The position numbers were made by a program, and so were the translations under genes. DNA of 48,558 bases, from positions 1-48,558 of IMG/VR virus record IMGVR_UViG_3300033156_000256. One strand, written 5' to 3'. Origin of the DNA: a virus. The notes beneath the pieces were generated by a model. It was not told the origin of the DNA. It searched no databases and saw only the letters and a list, made by a program, of their open reading frames with translations. Numbering within the stretch: position 1 is the first letter of the stretch; every line of letters starts with the position of its first letter. Below are positions 38,226 through 48,536 of the stretch, in pieces.

Positions 38226-41200
38226 TGGCAAACATTGCAAGTGCTGGTGGTGGTGTAGGGGGCAACGTTTCTAAGGGGCAGTCTCTTCTTGAGGCTGTTC
38301 TAAAGAAGCGCGAAAAACAAAAGGTGACTGGTACTGCGACTGTGCAGGCTGGCATTCCTTCGTATGCTGATACACAGCCGCAGACTAGTGACGTTTCTAA
38401 CATTCTCTCTAAACCAAGGGACAAGAAAAAAGAGAAGAAGGCTGTCTCTGCTACTGCGGCTGTCGCAGCGGCTACTACGGGTTTCGATGTAGAAAAGCCT
38501 GATTTTACGGCTGATGATGTCTGGGCCGAGTGGCTTCAGATTTCCAAAGAGACAGAAGACGAGAGGGAGGATGAGGATGTCCTCGGCCAGCGAGATGTTC
38601 CTTGGTGGGAGTATGCTGATGAGTACCCGAAGAAGTTTACGCCAGAGGAGATTTTCGGCTCTGGCGTGGTTGATACGGCCTGGACTGAAGGGGAGATTGA
38701 AGCCTGGGCGCAGGCGGAAGTAGCAGAAGAGGCTGAGACAGAAAAGGAAGAGAAGCCTTCTCTTTGGGAGAATATTCAGGCGTGGGCGAAAAAGACGGCG
38801 GAGAAAGTGGTGGATGTTGCTGTCTCTGTCGTCGAGCCTGTGGAGGAGAACCCTGTCGAGGCGGTTCCTGCTTTCCTCAACTATCTGTGGGGCTGGCCCT
38901 TTGGAGAAGAGGATAGGGGGAAGTTTTGGAAGGCTGTTCCTTACTATGGCTTCCAGTTTGGTGAAGATGCTCTGAAGCGTGTTGTAGGGATGGCTATGGA
39001 AATGGGTACTGTGCCTCGGCTGTCTGAGGGCGGTGGCGAATGGCTTGGCCTGAAGTATGCTCTTCTGATGCAGGGCAATTATGTTGAGGCTGTTGAAGAG
39101 CAGTTTGTCCCTGGTACGATGACTGAGGAGGAGAGGGAGAGGGAGATTGAGGCTGCTAGGAAAGCGCAGGAGGAGTTTAACAGGCTTTTTGAGAAGTATA
39201 AGCAGCAGGGCCTCTCAGATACTGAGGCGATGTATCGCGCTGGCCAAGAGGCAGCGGAGAAAGAGGAGTATGGTATTGTCGCCTCTAAGCCTTGGTTTGG
39301 TGGCGAGTCTACTCCTGAATCTCCTATTCCCTGGTCTGAAGAGGTTGAGAAGGCGTGGGACTTGTCTGCTGGATTCCGCTACTCTCATGCCATTCGTCCA
39401 GAGCTGCGAGATGCGTTTCTCGACCTTCTAGAGAAGGGGGTGTCTCCTGCTGAGGCTGGTAGGCAAACAGAGGACCCGATTGTTGAGTTGGCTGCTGGAC
39501 TCCTTATGGACCCTTACTGGGTACTCCCTGTTGATAACTTGATAGTAGGAGCGGTATGGGGAGCTGTTAAGGAAGTAGCTGATGTCTTAGTAGATATAGG
39601 GCTGAAGGTGCCCGTTATCAAAGGTGGTTTGCAATGGGCTGGGGAGTTGACGGCCCGCACTAACGCTAACTATGCGGCTCGTTATGTAGACGATGCCTTG
39701 CACTTTATCAGGGGCTATGCTGATAGGATTGGTGCTGACATCTCGGAGGAGTTTGTTGAGCGGATTCTCAAGAATCCTCCTGTCGACATGTTGCGCGATG
39801 CACCGTCATACTATTGTCGTGCTATTCGTAATGCTGCTGACTATATTGATGAAGTGCTGGCGGCGTTGCGAAAGACGTTTAGTGATGATGCTTTGGAAGC
39901 GGCTATTAAGAAGAAGGCGGCGGAGCTTGCTCGTGTAACAGCCGAAAAAGTAGACCCTGATGAGATTGTCAAATTGGCTGACAAAGAGTTGTGGGACAAG
40001 GCTTTGCGTAACGCTAGTTTGAATGCTTATGCGGCGGCTGTCAAAGCGTATACGAAAGCGCACCCGACAGTCGGTAAAGTTCTTCGGGCGTCTAAGCCGA
40101 TACAAAACGTGTTGCAGTTTGGTAAGGGCCTGATGGTGGATACCTGGCTTGGTTTGCGCCCCTCTTGGAATGTGTTCAACTTTGTTGATAATCAAGTGAA
40201 GTTGTTGCTGGATGGTGTTAATCCTTTCAACAAGTTGGACAGACTACTGCAACGCTATACGACATACTCTCCTGAGATGTTGGGTGCTCTTGATGCTCTT
40301 GACACGATTCGTGGAACGAAGTTTTGGAATCTCAGTACCACAAGCCATAAAACTTATCAAGAGGCGTTACAGAAGCTGCTCCCGAAGCAGGCATTGGGTA
40401 CCTTTGGAGAGGAGCTTTTCACGGAAGCTAAGCCCTCTTTCCTCCAGAAACTTCCTATCTCTAAACAGACGATTGATTGGAATAGGACATTAGCTGGCCG
40501 TATCGAGATGCCAGCGCGTGCTAGGAAATACCTTGCCTCTTTCTTTGAGTATTTGGATAAAGGTTATGATGACATCGTTAAGCGCGTACCACAAGTCAAG
40601 ATAGGTGACACGACGTATAGGCTGTCTGGTGCTGCTGTTGAGGCGTTACGGGCGCGACTTAGAAGAGTACGCAACCCTACTGTTAATGCTGTTACGCGAG
40701 CTGTAGATGACTTACTACTAGACGGAGAGGTGGTGATTACTCCGCGTCTTGGTGCGGATTTTGGAGAGACGCTGGCGGCGTTGCCCACTGATATTGTCAA
40801 AGGAGTACAAAAGGCTCTCGATGACTTGGCGGTGCTTAGCACCCGTTCGGAAGGTAAGGTAACGCGAGCGCAGATTGTGCAGATATTTGACGATGCTGCG
40901 GAGCAGATTCGTCGAGCTTATGATGAGACAGTTCAGTCTGGCATACGGGCTTTTGAGGATACTTTGCCAGAGCTTCCTGAATCGACTGACGAGACGTATC
41001 GTCTTCTTGTCAGGTCGGAGAAGCCGTCTCTTGAAGAGCTGATGCGCGCTATTGATGACATGCCCGCTCTTGCTCGTCGGGCTTCTCTAGAAAACCAGAA
41101 GGCGTCTCAGGCGCACTGGAATAGGATTAGAAAGCTGAAGGCGGCAAAAGCGCCCCCCAGGGAGATTGCTGAAGCGCAAGACGCTTTCCTTCTTCAAGAC

Positions 41201-44200
41201 CGTCCTGCTTTTTGGGAGAAGTTCCAGCGGCTACAGCATGAGACGGCTACGCGGATTATGGACCAAGTGGATGAGCTGCTGGCTGCTGCTGGAAGGGAGG
41301 AGCGTTTTCCCAGGGAGCTGATGGAGCAGTATTTGGATGCTGGTAAGGCGCTAACGGATGCGCAGTTGGCTCAGTTTCAGGCTTGGCATGTAACGATGCA
41401 AAAGCTGCGCGCTGGTAGCCTGACGCAAGATGCTAGAGACGCTCTCTTTAACCTGACTCGTAAACAGGTAGATGAGGAGTGGGCGCGGGTCTATCCAGCA
41501 GCAAAGGCGCAAATCCATGACTCTCTTGTCCAGATTCGGGAGTGGTTTCTCCGCGATGCGTTGGATATTACTGATGTGGAGCGTCTAGAAGGGCTAGGTA
41601 AGGGAGTTGACTGGTGGCGTTTGGGCCAGCAGATTGATGATATTCCTCTCTCGTCAAAACGCCAAGTGCAACCTATGCTGGCTGATTTGGAGCGTTGGAG
41701 GGATGAGGTGTTGACTAGGAGAGTGCGCCCTGTGGAAACCTCTCCTCTTACTGCTCAGGACAAGCTGATTTTGCAACAGTATCGTGACATCTTGGCAGAG
41801 GATGTTATGTTGCTAGTTGACCAGGCAGTGGATACCGCCATAGAGGAGACGAATCATCTCTTCTTCGACTATGAAACGACACAAAACTGGATGAAACTGC
41901 TTGGGGAAGTCTATCCGTTTGTTCGCTTCCCAGCAAAAAACATTCCCTTGTGGATAGAGAAGTTTACAGAGGTTCCCCATCTGGTTGAGACGATAATCAA
42001 CCTGCGAGAGCTACAGGCAGCTTACAATAAGGATTTGCCTCCGCGTTTGCGTTATACGGTGAAGCTGCCGCAGACGCTGGTAAACCCGATGTTGGAAGCT
42101 CTAGGTTTTCATAACACGGAGCTACGTTTCAACCCGTGGAGCTTTCTCTCTATTATGCAGCAGATGCCTGGTGCTACGGCTTATTCGCAAAGGCGGCTGC
42201 TTGAGCTAACTAGAGACGATGAGGATGAGCATTGGAGCAAGAATCTGGAAGCGTTTCAGGTTATCAGTGATGAGCTGGGTTTTGGAATGTGGCCCTATCT
42301 GGAATGGGCCTTGGGCATGTTCGGTTTGTTGGGAGATGACTGGTATCCGCGTGATGCGTTGGGTACCTGGTCTCCTGTGGTAAATTGGGCGTTAAAAGAA
42401 GTCTTTGGTTATGACAAGAACTTCGACATTGACGTTGCCATGCGCAAGAACGTTCCTCTTGTGTGGAACGCCCTCTTTGGTAATACGCCTTTGGCCTGGG
42501 AACAGTTGAACCCCGATTTGATGCTTGATTGGGCGACGGGACGAGAGGTAGAGGGGCTGATTCAGAATCTACCAGACCCTGTTGTCGCCGCCTTGGTAGA
42601 CATTACGCCTGCGGATGCACGTAAAATAGTGGCTAGTTTGCAGCCAGAGCAACTGGAAGCTATTCGTCAGAAGATTCTGCCCATCTTTGATATGCCTGCG
42701 GCGCAGCAGGCGGGGGTTATCCCAACCCTCTCTCCCGAAGAGCAGGCCGTCTTTCTTTCCGAGATGCAGGCTATTGCTCAAAGGCTGGTCATCCGAAAGC
42801 GCGCTTTCTCGACGATATTTGGTAATATGACGGGCATTTATGCTCAGCCAGTGAATACTGCCGAGTATGAGGCGCGAAAAGTCAGGATGGAACGTCGTGA
42901 GCTGAAGGAGTCGATGGAGCCAGGCCAGGAGCGGCGAGATGTGATGGAGCAGTGGTATGCAGAACATCCTAAGTACTCCATGATTCAGACTTGGCGATTT
43001 GGTGAGTATCCTTGGGCGACTACAGCAGCGGGGGAAGTTGCTGAGAAGGTGGATGCTCTTGTTGATAACTATAAGACGAAGTACTACAAGTTTAACAGAG
43101 AGTGGAAGGTAGCCTACGAGAAGGCTATTGAGGAGACGTATCGTAAGTATCCTGGCAATGTCTGGAAGCTACGAGAGGTAAAGGATTCCCTCCGAAAGCA
43201 GAAGGAGGATTACATAGACATGCTCAATGAGGAGTTAAACAAGGTAGCTAAGAGCATGTTGGAAGACTACATTGCCAGGTATCCTACCGATAGACAGGGT
43301 ATTAAGGCTTTGCGAGAGGGTTGGGAAGTAGATGTTTACTCTCCTATTACTCTCTCTGAAGAAGATAGGCAGAAGTTGGCGGAGTATCGTAGGCTGCGGC
43401 CAGATGACGAAGAAGGCTATTCTCGTCTCTTCTCTGAGCTTTATGAGGAGGCGCGAAAGCGACAGCCTCCGTCGGAGAAGCGTAAAGTACCTGGTCTCGA
43501 CCAGGGGCTACAACTGAACATCGAATGGTCTCCTGTTGGGAATGTCAACTACACAGTTGAGGAGGTAGAGGATTTCCTCATCGGCTCTTTGTTGGGTGAG
43601 CTATATGACAAGGCCCCAGTTAAGGATGATTTCGCTTCTACTAAAGAGTATTGGATAGCTTATAATGAGTATCTGGACAGGCTGCCAGAAATGGCTCTAG
43701 AGACAGAGCAGGGTAAGCGGCAGGTTGAGCAGCTCATTGTCCAGGGTGTGCCAGAGCAGGCGGCGAGAGAGATTGTCGCCAGTTGGTATACGAAGGAGGA
43801 GCTGTACGACCGTTGGCAGCGGAACGATACTATCTTTGAGGCGCTAGAGTCGGTATATCAGTGGCGTTATATCTCGGAGGCTGATGACGAATGGTATGAT
43901 GAGATTCTCCCTCTGAGAGAGACAGATTATGAGACTTACCGTCTTCGTCGTGAGGATTTGCGGCTACGATATTCTGAGATACCAGCGACAGAGCTTATCA
44001 AATACATTTTGGAGGATTATCCTGGACGCTGGACGCAGGCAGAGTTGGAGCAGGCGTTTGAAGGGCTGGTGCTTCCCTCTTACTTTGACAGGATGCGACT
44101 GCGCAACTATGGCGCAGAAGCTGTTGATAGCGCCATTTGGCATTACTATGGCTTTTTAACGTCAGAGCAGAAGCGCCAGGTGCGCGAGCAGTTTGGCCCA

Positions 44201-46165
44201 ATGTTCTCGGACTACTTCCTAGACGGAGAGACGGACGACATCTCGGTGAATCTTCGTGGGCAGTGGGCCAATATGTTGGCGCAGATGGTGGGAGATACAC
44301 AGTTCGACTGGCGTAACCTGCCTGGCGTGATGGATGAGACTGAGAGGGGGGTGAATAATGAGGCGGCGCAGGAGGGCGTGCCCACGGTGCCTTTTGCTGA
44401 CACGCGAGAGTTTCAGGAGGCGCAGCGGCTGAACGACGAGTACTGGCGTCTACGTCTTGCTAATGACCCGCGTTATCAGGAGATTGCTCAAAATCCTCTC
44501 TATCAGAAGTACTTTGGCGGCTCAACAGCTAAGAGCTACTTCTGGAATCTGTACTATTCTCAGATTCCTCCTGGGCCTATCTCCAAGCCACTGAGGGACC
44601 ATCCTCTTATTGCCTTTATCTTGGATAGCGACATTAGGCAATCGGCGGCTACTAACTCTGATTATGATAGAGCGTCGAGGCAGCTTGAGGAGTGGCTCAA
44701 GGAGAATGCGAATAGGATAGCTAGAGCTGGATTGGACCCGCAGGAGTATGAGGCAGTGCGGGCGCAGATAAAAGAGTATTTCGCCATTCCACCAGAGAAT
44801 CGAGCGTTGCGGCGTCAATACCTGAACAATCACCCCCTCCTCAGAAAGTACTTCGAGGCGGCGGATGTGGCGGACGGTAAGGAGCCACGAGCTACTACCT
44901 CGCGTGGTGGAGGTAAGAAGAGGAAATCGAAAGGCTCGGAGGCGAAGGTAAAGGCAGAGACGAAAGATGTTCCTTCGCGTGTGAAAGACGCAGCCACCGC
45001 TTTCTGGAGGTTTTACTATGAGCAGGTGCCGCCTGGCTCTTTTGCTCGTACTCTGCGAGACAGTGAGGCTGTCCGTAAAGTGATGGAGACGGATGCTGAG
45101 CTGCTAACAGAGGAGGATTATCAGCTTGCCTTACAAGAAATGGAGGCGTGGCTGGAGTCGGTACGTGAAGCTCTGGAGTATTGGGACTTGAATCCCGAAG
45201 ACTACGAGTTGGTGCGAGACTTAATGGCTGAGTACTTCGCTATTCCAGAGCAGTATAAGTGGACACGACGACAGTTCTTGGAAGACAATCCTCTTCTCAA
45301 GAAGTACTTTGAGGCACAGCCCGCCATCCCACGAGAGGTAGAGGAGAGGGAGAGGGAGGTTGAGGATGCTGAGACGCTGGCACAACCGTCGCCAGAAGCA
45401 AAGGAGTATGAGACCGACTTTTGGAGACTTTACTATGAGCAGGTGCCGCCTGGCGGCTTTTCCAAAAGCCTGAGAGACTATCCTCTCATCACTCAAATCC
45501 TCTCTGGGGACAGGAGCCAGCTTACGCCAGAGGATTGGGCGCAGGCTATTGCTGTCATCCAGGAGTGGTTGCATGAATATGCTCTAATGATGGAGGCGTG
45601 GGGCTTGAACCCCGCCGACTTTGAGCAGGTGCGTAATCTGATGGGTGAGTATTTTGCCATTCCACAAGAGTATCGTTGGACTCGACGTAAGTTTTTGAAA
45701 GAGCATCCGCTTCTCAAACGATACTTTGAAGCAACGACGGATTACATCCCAGGAGCGGAACAGGAGCAGCCTCCTCTCTCGCCAGAACATCGAGCTGCTG
45801 GCGAGAGACAGAGGGAGGCGGAAGATAGGCTCGTCTCTCGTGGCGCACCATCGGCTCCGCGTCCTGTAGCTAACTATGGCCAGCTATGGCAGGCTTTCCT
45901 TGATAGGGTTGGTTCTGCCAATTTGCCAATTTTGAGGATTTTAGTAAACTATAGTAGGACAGGTTTTATGTCGCCTGATGTGTTGGCTTATTTGCGTAAG
46001 CTACATGCTGAGATTGGTGGTGGCTTGCCGTTTGAGCAGTGGTTGTCTATGCTTCAGGCGATGGCCCAAAGGCATGGAGGTGACAGAGTTTATACAAGGC
46101 GTCGAGAGGTTCCTTCTCCGCCTAAAGTGAGGTATGAAAAGACAGTTAGAGGAATAAGGAGGTAG
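38225..46165 (+). CDS. 2646-aa giant protein, probable internal/ejected virion protein
   Basis: This gene is one sixth of the genome. ATG overlaps the previous stop by 1 nt. The N-terminus (1-200) is disordered with one VTGTATVQAG unit. It is then largely alpha-helical: GLRPSWNVFNFVDNQ near residue 640, and an F-x-DYETTQNW ... PFVRFPAKNIPLW segment near 1220, resembling large phage virion proteins with 'PF-x-x-[FW]-x-x-x-N-[IV]-P' (recollection). The C-terminal third ends with three tandem repeats (about 2100-2210, 2258-2365, 2395-2503). I see no polymerase, peptidase or lysozyme motif. Giant proteins near the portal in short-tailed phages are usually injected with the DNA; that role is inferred. 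Confidence 0.8.
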   Translation: MANIASAGGGVGGNVSKGQSLLEAVLKKREKQKVTGTATVQAGIPSYADTQPQTSDVSNILSKPRDKKKEKKAVSATAAVAAATTGFDVEKPDFTADDVWAEWLQISKETEDEREDEDVLGQRDVPWWEYADEYPKKFTPEEIFGSGVVDTAWTEGEIEAWAQAEVAEEAETEKEEKPSLWENIQAWAKKTAEKVVDVAVSVVEPVEENPVEAVPAFLNYLWGWPFGEEDRGKFWKAVPYYGFQFGEDALKRVVGMAMEMGTVPRLSEGGGEWLGLKYALLMQGNYVEAVEEQFVPGTMTEEEREREIEAARKAQEEFNRLFEKYKQQGLSDTEAMYRAGQEAAEKEEYGIVASKPWFGGESTPESPIPWSEEVEKAWDLSAGFRYSHAIRPELRDAFLDLLEKGVSPAEAGRQTEDPIVELAAGLLMDPYWVLPVDNLIVGAVWGAVKEVADVLVDIGLKVPVIKGGLQWAGELTARTNANYAARYVDDALHFIRGYADRIGADISEEFVERILKNPPVDMLRDAPSYYCRAIRNAADYIDEVLAALRKTFSDDALEAAIKKKAAELARVTAEKVDPDEIVKLADKELWDKALRNASLNAYAAAVKAYTKAHPTVGKVLRASKPIQNVLQFGKGLMVDTWLGLRPSWNVFNFVDNQVKLLLDGVNPFNKLDRLLQRYTTYSPEMLGALDALDTIRGTKFWNLSTTSHKTYQEALQKLLPKQALGTFGEELFTEAKPSFLQKLPISKQTIDWNRTLAGRIEMPARARKYLASFFEYLDKGYDDIVKRVPQVKIGDTTYRLSGAAVEALRARLRRVRNPTVNAVTRAVDDLLLDGEVVITPRLGADFGETLAALPTDIVKGVQKALDDLAVLSTRSEGKVTRAQIVQIFDDAAEQIRRAYDETVQSGIRAFEDTLPELPESTDETYRLLVRSEKPSLEELMRAIDDMPALARRASLENQKASQAHWNRIRKLKAAKAPPREIAEAQDAFLLQDRPAFWEKFQRLQHETATRIMDQVDELLAAAGREERFPRELMEQYLDAGKALTDAQLAQFQAWHVTMQKLRAGSLTQDARDALFNLTRKQVDEEWARVYPAAKAQIHDSLVQIREWFLRDALDITDVERLEGLGKGVDWWRLGQQIDDIPLSSKRQVQPMLADLERWRDEVLTRRVRPVETSPLTAQDKLILQQYRDILAEDVMLLVDQAVDTAIEETNHLFFDYETTQNWMKLLGEVYPFVRFPAKNIPLWIEKFTEVPHLVETIINLRELQAAYNKDLPPRLRYTVKLPQTLVNPMLEALGFHNTELRFNPWSFLSIMQQMPGATAYSQRRLLELTRDDEDEHWSKNLEAFQVISDELGFGMWPYLEWALGMFGLLGDDWYPRDALGTWSPVVNWALKEVFGYDKNFDIDVAMRKNVPLVWNALFGNTPLAWEQLNPDLMLDWATGREVEGLIQNLPDPVVAALVDITPADARKIVASLQPEQLEAIRQKILPIFDMPAAQQAGVIPTLSPEEQAVFLSEMQAIAQRLVIRKRAFSTIFGNMTGIYAQPVNTAEYEARKVRMERRELKESMEPGQERRDVMEQWYAEHPKYSMIQTWRFGEYPWATTAAGEVAEKVDALVDNYKTKYYKFNREWKVAYEKAIEETYRKYPGNVWKLREVKDSLRKQKEDYIDMLNEELNKVAKSMLEDYIARYPTDRQGIKALREGWEVDVYSPITLSEEDRQKLAEYRRLRPDDEEGYSRLFSELYEEARKRQPPSEKRKVPGLDQGLQLNIEWSPVGNVNYTVEEVEDFLIGSLLGELYDKAPVKDDFASTKEYWIAYNEYLDRLPEMALETEQGKRQVEQLIVQGVPEQAAREIVASWYTKEELYDRWQRNDTIFEALESVYQWRYISEADDEWYDEILPLRETDYETYRLRREDLRLRYSEIPATELIKYILEDYPGRWTQAELEQAFEGLVLPSYFDRMRLRNYGAEAVDSAIWHYYGFLTSEQKRQVREQFGPMFSDYFLDGETDDISVNLRGQWANMLAQMVGDTQFDWRNLPGVMDETERGVNNEAAQEGVPTVPFADTREFQEAQRLNDEYWRLRLANDPRYQEIAQNPLYQKYFGGSTAKSYFWNLYYSQIPPGPISKPLRDHPLIAFILDSDIRQSAATNSDYDRASRQLEEWLKENANRIARAGLDPQEYEAVRAQIKEYFAIPPENRALRRQYLNNHPLLRKYFEAADVADGKEPRATTSRGGGKKRKSKGSEAKVKAETKDVPSRVKDAATAFWRFYYEQVPPGSFARTLRDSEAVRKVMETDAELLTEEDYQLALQEMEAWLESVREALEYWDLNPEDYELVRDLMAEYFAIPEQYKWTRRQFLEDNPLLKKYFEAQPAIPREVEEREREVEDAETLAQPSPEAKEYETDFWRLYYEQVPPGGFSKSLRDYPLITQILSGDRSQLTPEDWAQAIAVIQEWLHEYALMMEAWGLNPADFEQVRNLMGEYFAIPQEYRWTRRKFLKEHPLLKRYFEATTDYIPGAEQEQPPLSPEHRAAGERQREAEDRLVSRGAPSAPRPVANYGQLWQAFLDRVGSANLPILRILVNYSRTGFMSPDVLAYLRKLHAEIGGGLPFEQWLSMLQAMAQRHGGDRVYTRRREVPSPPKVRYEKTVRGIRR
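44530..45735 (+). repeat. Three tandem protein-level repeats in the giant gene
   Basis: Units of about 110 codons start near 44530, 45000 and 45410. Each has FW-[NR]-[LF]-YY-[SE]-Q-[IV]-PPG, then LRD, then EWL or AWL, then EYFAIP and [NED]-[HN]-PLL-[RK]-[KR]-YFEA. Linkers between them are charged and variable. DNA identity between copies is low, so they are old duplications. Confidence 0.85.
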
Positions 46166-46167
46166 AA

Positions 46168-46854
46168 ATGGACGAAGAGCGTAAGGTGGACGCATCGCAC
46201 GAGGAATCTGGACAATCTCCTGCGGAGACTTCAGATGAGTCTTCGTCGGTGGACTCGCCTGAGTTTGTGAAGTTGGAGGATTTTAGGGCGTTTCAAGCTG
46301 CTAAAGATAGGGAGATTGCAGCCGAACGTCGGCGTCGTCAGCAGCTTGAACAGCAGTTGCAGGCCATTGCTCAGCGATATGAGGAGTCTATTGAAGACCC
46401 TGCTCAGCGAGAGGCTCTTCGCAGGCAGCGCCTGGAAGCGCAGCTCCGATACTATCAGTATCAGGAGAATCTCGCCAAGGAGCGTAAGTATGTTGCTGAG
46501 GAGTATGGCGTGCCTGAGAAGGCGCTGACAGATGCTAAAACTCATGCTGAGTTGGTGAAGGCTGCGTTAACCTGGTTGAAGGAGCAGAGGGAAGCTGCGC
46601 TTGCCAAAGCGGAACGCCAGAAGCGACGCAAGGAAGCAGCGGAAGCGGAGGAACAAGGAGGAGATGTGGTGTCTACTGCTACTGCGTCACCTGCCGACTG
46701 GAGCAAACTAAACGCTAAGCAGATTGATGCTGAAATGGCAAGACTCAAGAAAGTCGCCCAGCAGGGCGGCTCTAAGGGTGCACGTGCGAGGGTGCAGCTT
46801 TTGAAGCTAGAGGCTTTGAAGCAGAGGAGGAGTGCTCCACGCTCTCGCGTATAA
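46168..46854 (+). CDS. Scaffolding protein
   Basis: This 228-aa protein is the assembly chaperone of the procapsid. It is highly charged and almost wholly helical: an acidic Ser/Glu-rich N-terminus, a long coiled coil at about residues 40-130 (AAERRRRQQLEQQLQAIAQRYEE, QYQENLAKERKYVAEEYGV), a second Lys/Glu helix and a basic C-terminus (ARVQLLKLEALKQRRSAPRSRV) that could bind the capsid protein. Its position 17 nt before the capsid gene is the normal one for a scaffold. No protease domain is fused. Confidence 0.85.
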   Translation: MDEERKVDASHEESGQSPAETSDESSSVDSPEFVKLEDFRAFQAAKDREIAAERRRRQQLEQQLQAIAQRYEESIEDPAQREALRRQRLEAQLRYYQYQENLAKERKYVAEEYGVPEKALTDAKTHAELVKAALTWLKEQREAALAKAERQKRRKEAAEAEEQGGDVVSTATASPADWSKLNAKQIDAEMARLKKVAQQGGSKGARARVQLLKLEALKQRRSAPRSRV

Positions 46855-46871
46855 AGTAATGGAGGTTTAAC

Positions 46872-48023
46872 GTGGCTACTGTATATCAAGGACTAGAGAC
46901 GAGTTACACTGGTGCTGTAACCGTCATTAGGCAACTAGAGTCGCATATTGATAACTATAGCCCGAAGGAGTTTCCGCTGTTGCGAAGGGTAGGTTTTAAC
47001 TCCTACTCCGAGCCTGTGACGAATACCAAGGTGGAGTGGCAGCGCGATGAGTTGATGCCGCTTACTGATGCTCTAAATGGAGCGGTGAGCAGCACTACGG
47101 ATACTCAGATTACTGTTGATAATGCTGAGTACTTTGCGTTGCATGATGTCATCTTGGTGGACAGTGAGCTGATGCTTGTTGTGTCGTCGGATGCGGATAA
47201 CAACTACTTGCAAGTCGTGCGCGGCTTTGCGGGTAGTACGGCGGCTACTCACTCGGATAATGCTGTAGTGTATCGTCTTGGTGCTGCTCGTCCCGAAGGC
47301 TCCAGTCCTGGTTGGTCGCAGCAAATCGCTGTCACCCAGCCATACAACTACACCCAGATTTGGGATGCGGTTGTGAGCATTTCGGGTACTGAGGAGGCGC
47401 TGAAGAATTATGCTCCTGATGACTTGTTGGCTTACCGTCTTGACAAGCGTATGGCTGAGCTGTATATGATGATGGAGCGTGCGTTGCTCTATAACAGCAA
47501 GCGGTATGCTGGTTCAGCGACGGCTGGCCGCATGAGTGCGGGGCTAGACTTCTTCGTGGCTGACAAGAACAATCTTTCCTCGGCGGCTATTACGTTCGAT
47601 GACATCGAGGATGCCATGCAGGATAAGTTCAGTTCGTTTGGCTTGGCGCATGTACCCGACACCTTGTGGGTAAACGCCTGGGTTAAGCGGAAGATTTCCT
47701 CGTGGGGCGCTTCGACGATTCGGACGGATAGGGCTGAGAACGTTATCGGCAACGAGATTACCGTTATCGAGACTAACTTCGGTACGCTCTCAGTAGAGCT
47801 AGACCATCTCGTGTTGCCTTCTCACGCCTGGTTGTTGAACATGTCTACGGTTCAGATGGCTCCTCTCCAGGGCCGAGGGCTGAAAGAGATTGACGCCTCG
47901 ATTCCTGGTGATGACCTGATTCGTCGACGTGTGCTGGGTGAGTACGTCTTTGTCATCAAGGGTGAGGACGGTACGAACGACGGCCTGAACGTGAAGATTT
48001 ATGGTATTAGCACGACTACCTAA
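46872..48023 (+). CDS. Major capsid protein, SU10/DUF5309-like
   Basis: This 383-aa protein has a GTG start with GGAGGT at 46861-46866. HK97-fold shell subunit of the SU10/DUF5309 type: N-terminal arm (YQGLETSYTGAVTVIRQLESHIDNYSPKEFPLLRRVG), then a KVEWQRDELMP segment before an inserted beta domain (about residues 75-140, VDNAEYFALHDVILVDSEL to VYRLG). The helical P-domain stretch follows (DKRMAELYMMMERALLYNSKR), and a strand-rich end carries NVIGNEITVIETNFG and the typical DLIRRRVLGEYVFVIKGEDG tail. It is full length; there is no N-terminal delta domain, consistent with a separate scaffold. Confidence 0.88.
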   Translation: MATVYQGLETSYTGAVTVIRQLESHIDNYSPKEFPLLRRVGFNSYSEPVTNTKVEWQRDELMPLTDALNGAVSSTTDTQITVDNAEYFALHDVILVDSELMLVVSSDADNNYLQVVRGFAGSTAATHSDNAVVYRLGAARPEGSSPGWSQQIAVTQPYNYTQIWDAVVSISGTEEALKNYAPDDLLAYRLDKRMAELYMMMERALLYNSKRYAGSATAGRMSAGLDFFVADKNNLSSAAITFDDIEDAMQDKFSSFGLAHVPDTLWVNAWVKRKISSWGASTIRTDRAENVIGNEITVIETNFGTLSVELDHLVLPSHAWLLNMSTVQMAPLQGRGLKEIDASIPGDDLIRRRVLGEYVFVIKGEDGTNDGLNVKIYGISTTT

Positions 48024-48038
48024 ATCTAGGAGGCGACG

Positions 48039-48536
48039 ATGACGGCTTATACTGGGACTGTGCAGAATATCGGTTCAAAGTTTCTGCTTGGGCCTTGGAA
48101 GCCTATCGTCGGTATCCACAATTGGAGAACCATCGCCGACTCTTATCATAACTTCCGCATCTACGTCGCGGAGTTACGAGATGAGTATGCGGCGGGGGAT
48201 TTAAGTAATAGCGACACCATCACCTGGACCATCGGAACCCTCGGCGGTTCCGAGGTCCTGGTGGGGGCCTATCTTATCCATCCGCGAGACATCGATGGAG
48301 ATGCCAATGACTATAACACCTACCAAGTAAAGATTGGCTCGACTGCTGTCTGTTCAGTCACTAAGTATGGTGTTGAGGCGGGGGTACCGCAGGAGATTTC
48401 CAGGGCTGGCAACGCTACGGCCCGTGCAGGGAGCAGGGGAGATTTTCTCTACCTTGTTTGCACGGCTACTGTCGCCTCTTCGTCTGAGGCTGTTCAGGCG
48501 GGGACTTTGTGTGTAATTGTGACGAAGACGTGCTAA
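48039..48536 (+). CDS. Small head protein after the capsid gene, hypothetical
   Basis: This 165-aa protein has ATG 48039 with AGGAGGCGACG upstream. Mostly beta-type sequence with Gly/Thr/Asp turns (TITWTIGTLGGSEVLVGAYLIHP, FLYLVCTATVASSSEAVQAGTLCVIVTKTC). The segments suggest a jelly-roll or immunoglobulin-like fold. By position it may be a capsid decoration or head-completion protein. The 3' end repeats at 1..92 because of circular closure, and the following gene starts 12 nt downstream on the circle. Confidence 0.8.
   Translation: MTAYTGTVQNIGSKFLLGPWKPIVGIHNWRTIADSYHNFRIYVAELRDEYAAGDLSNSDTITWTIGTLGGSEVLVGAYLIHPRDIDGDANDYNTYQVKIGSTAVCSVTKYGVEAGVPQEISRAGNATARAGSRGDFLYLVCTATVASSSEAVQAGTLCVIVTKTC

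Noticed and set aside
38225-46165. N4-type virion RNA polymerase in the giant protein
   Set aside because: No T7-like polymerase motifs were visible; size and position alone are not enough.
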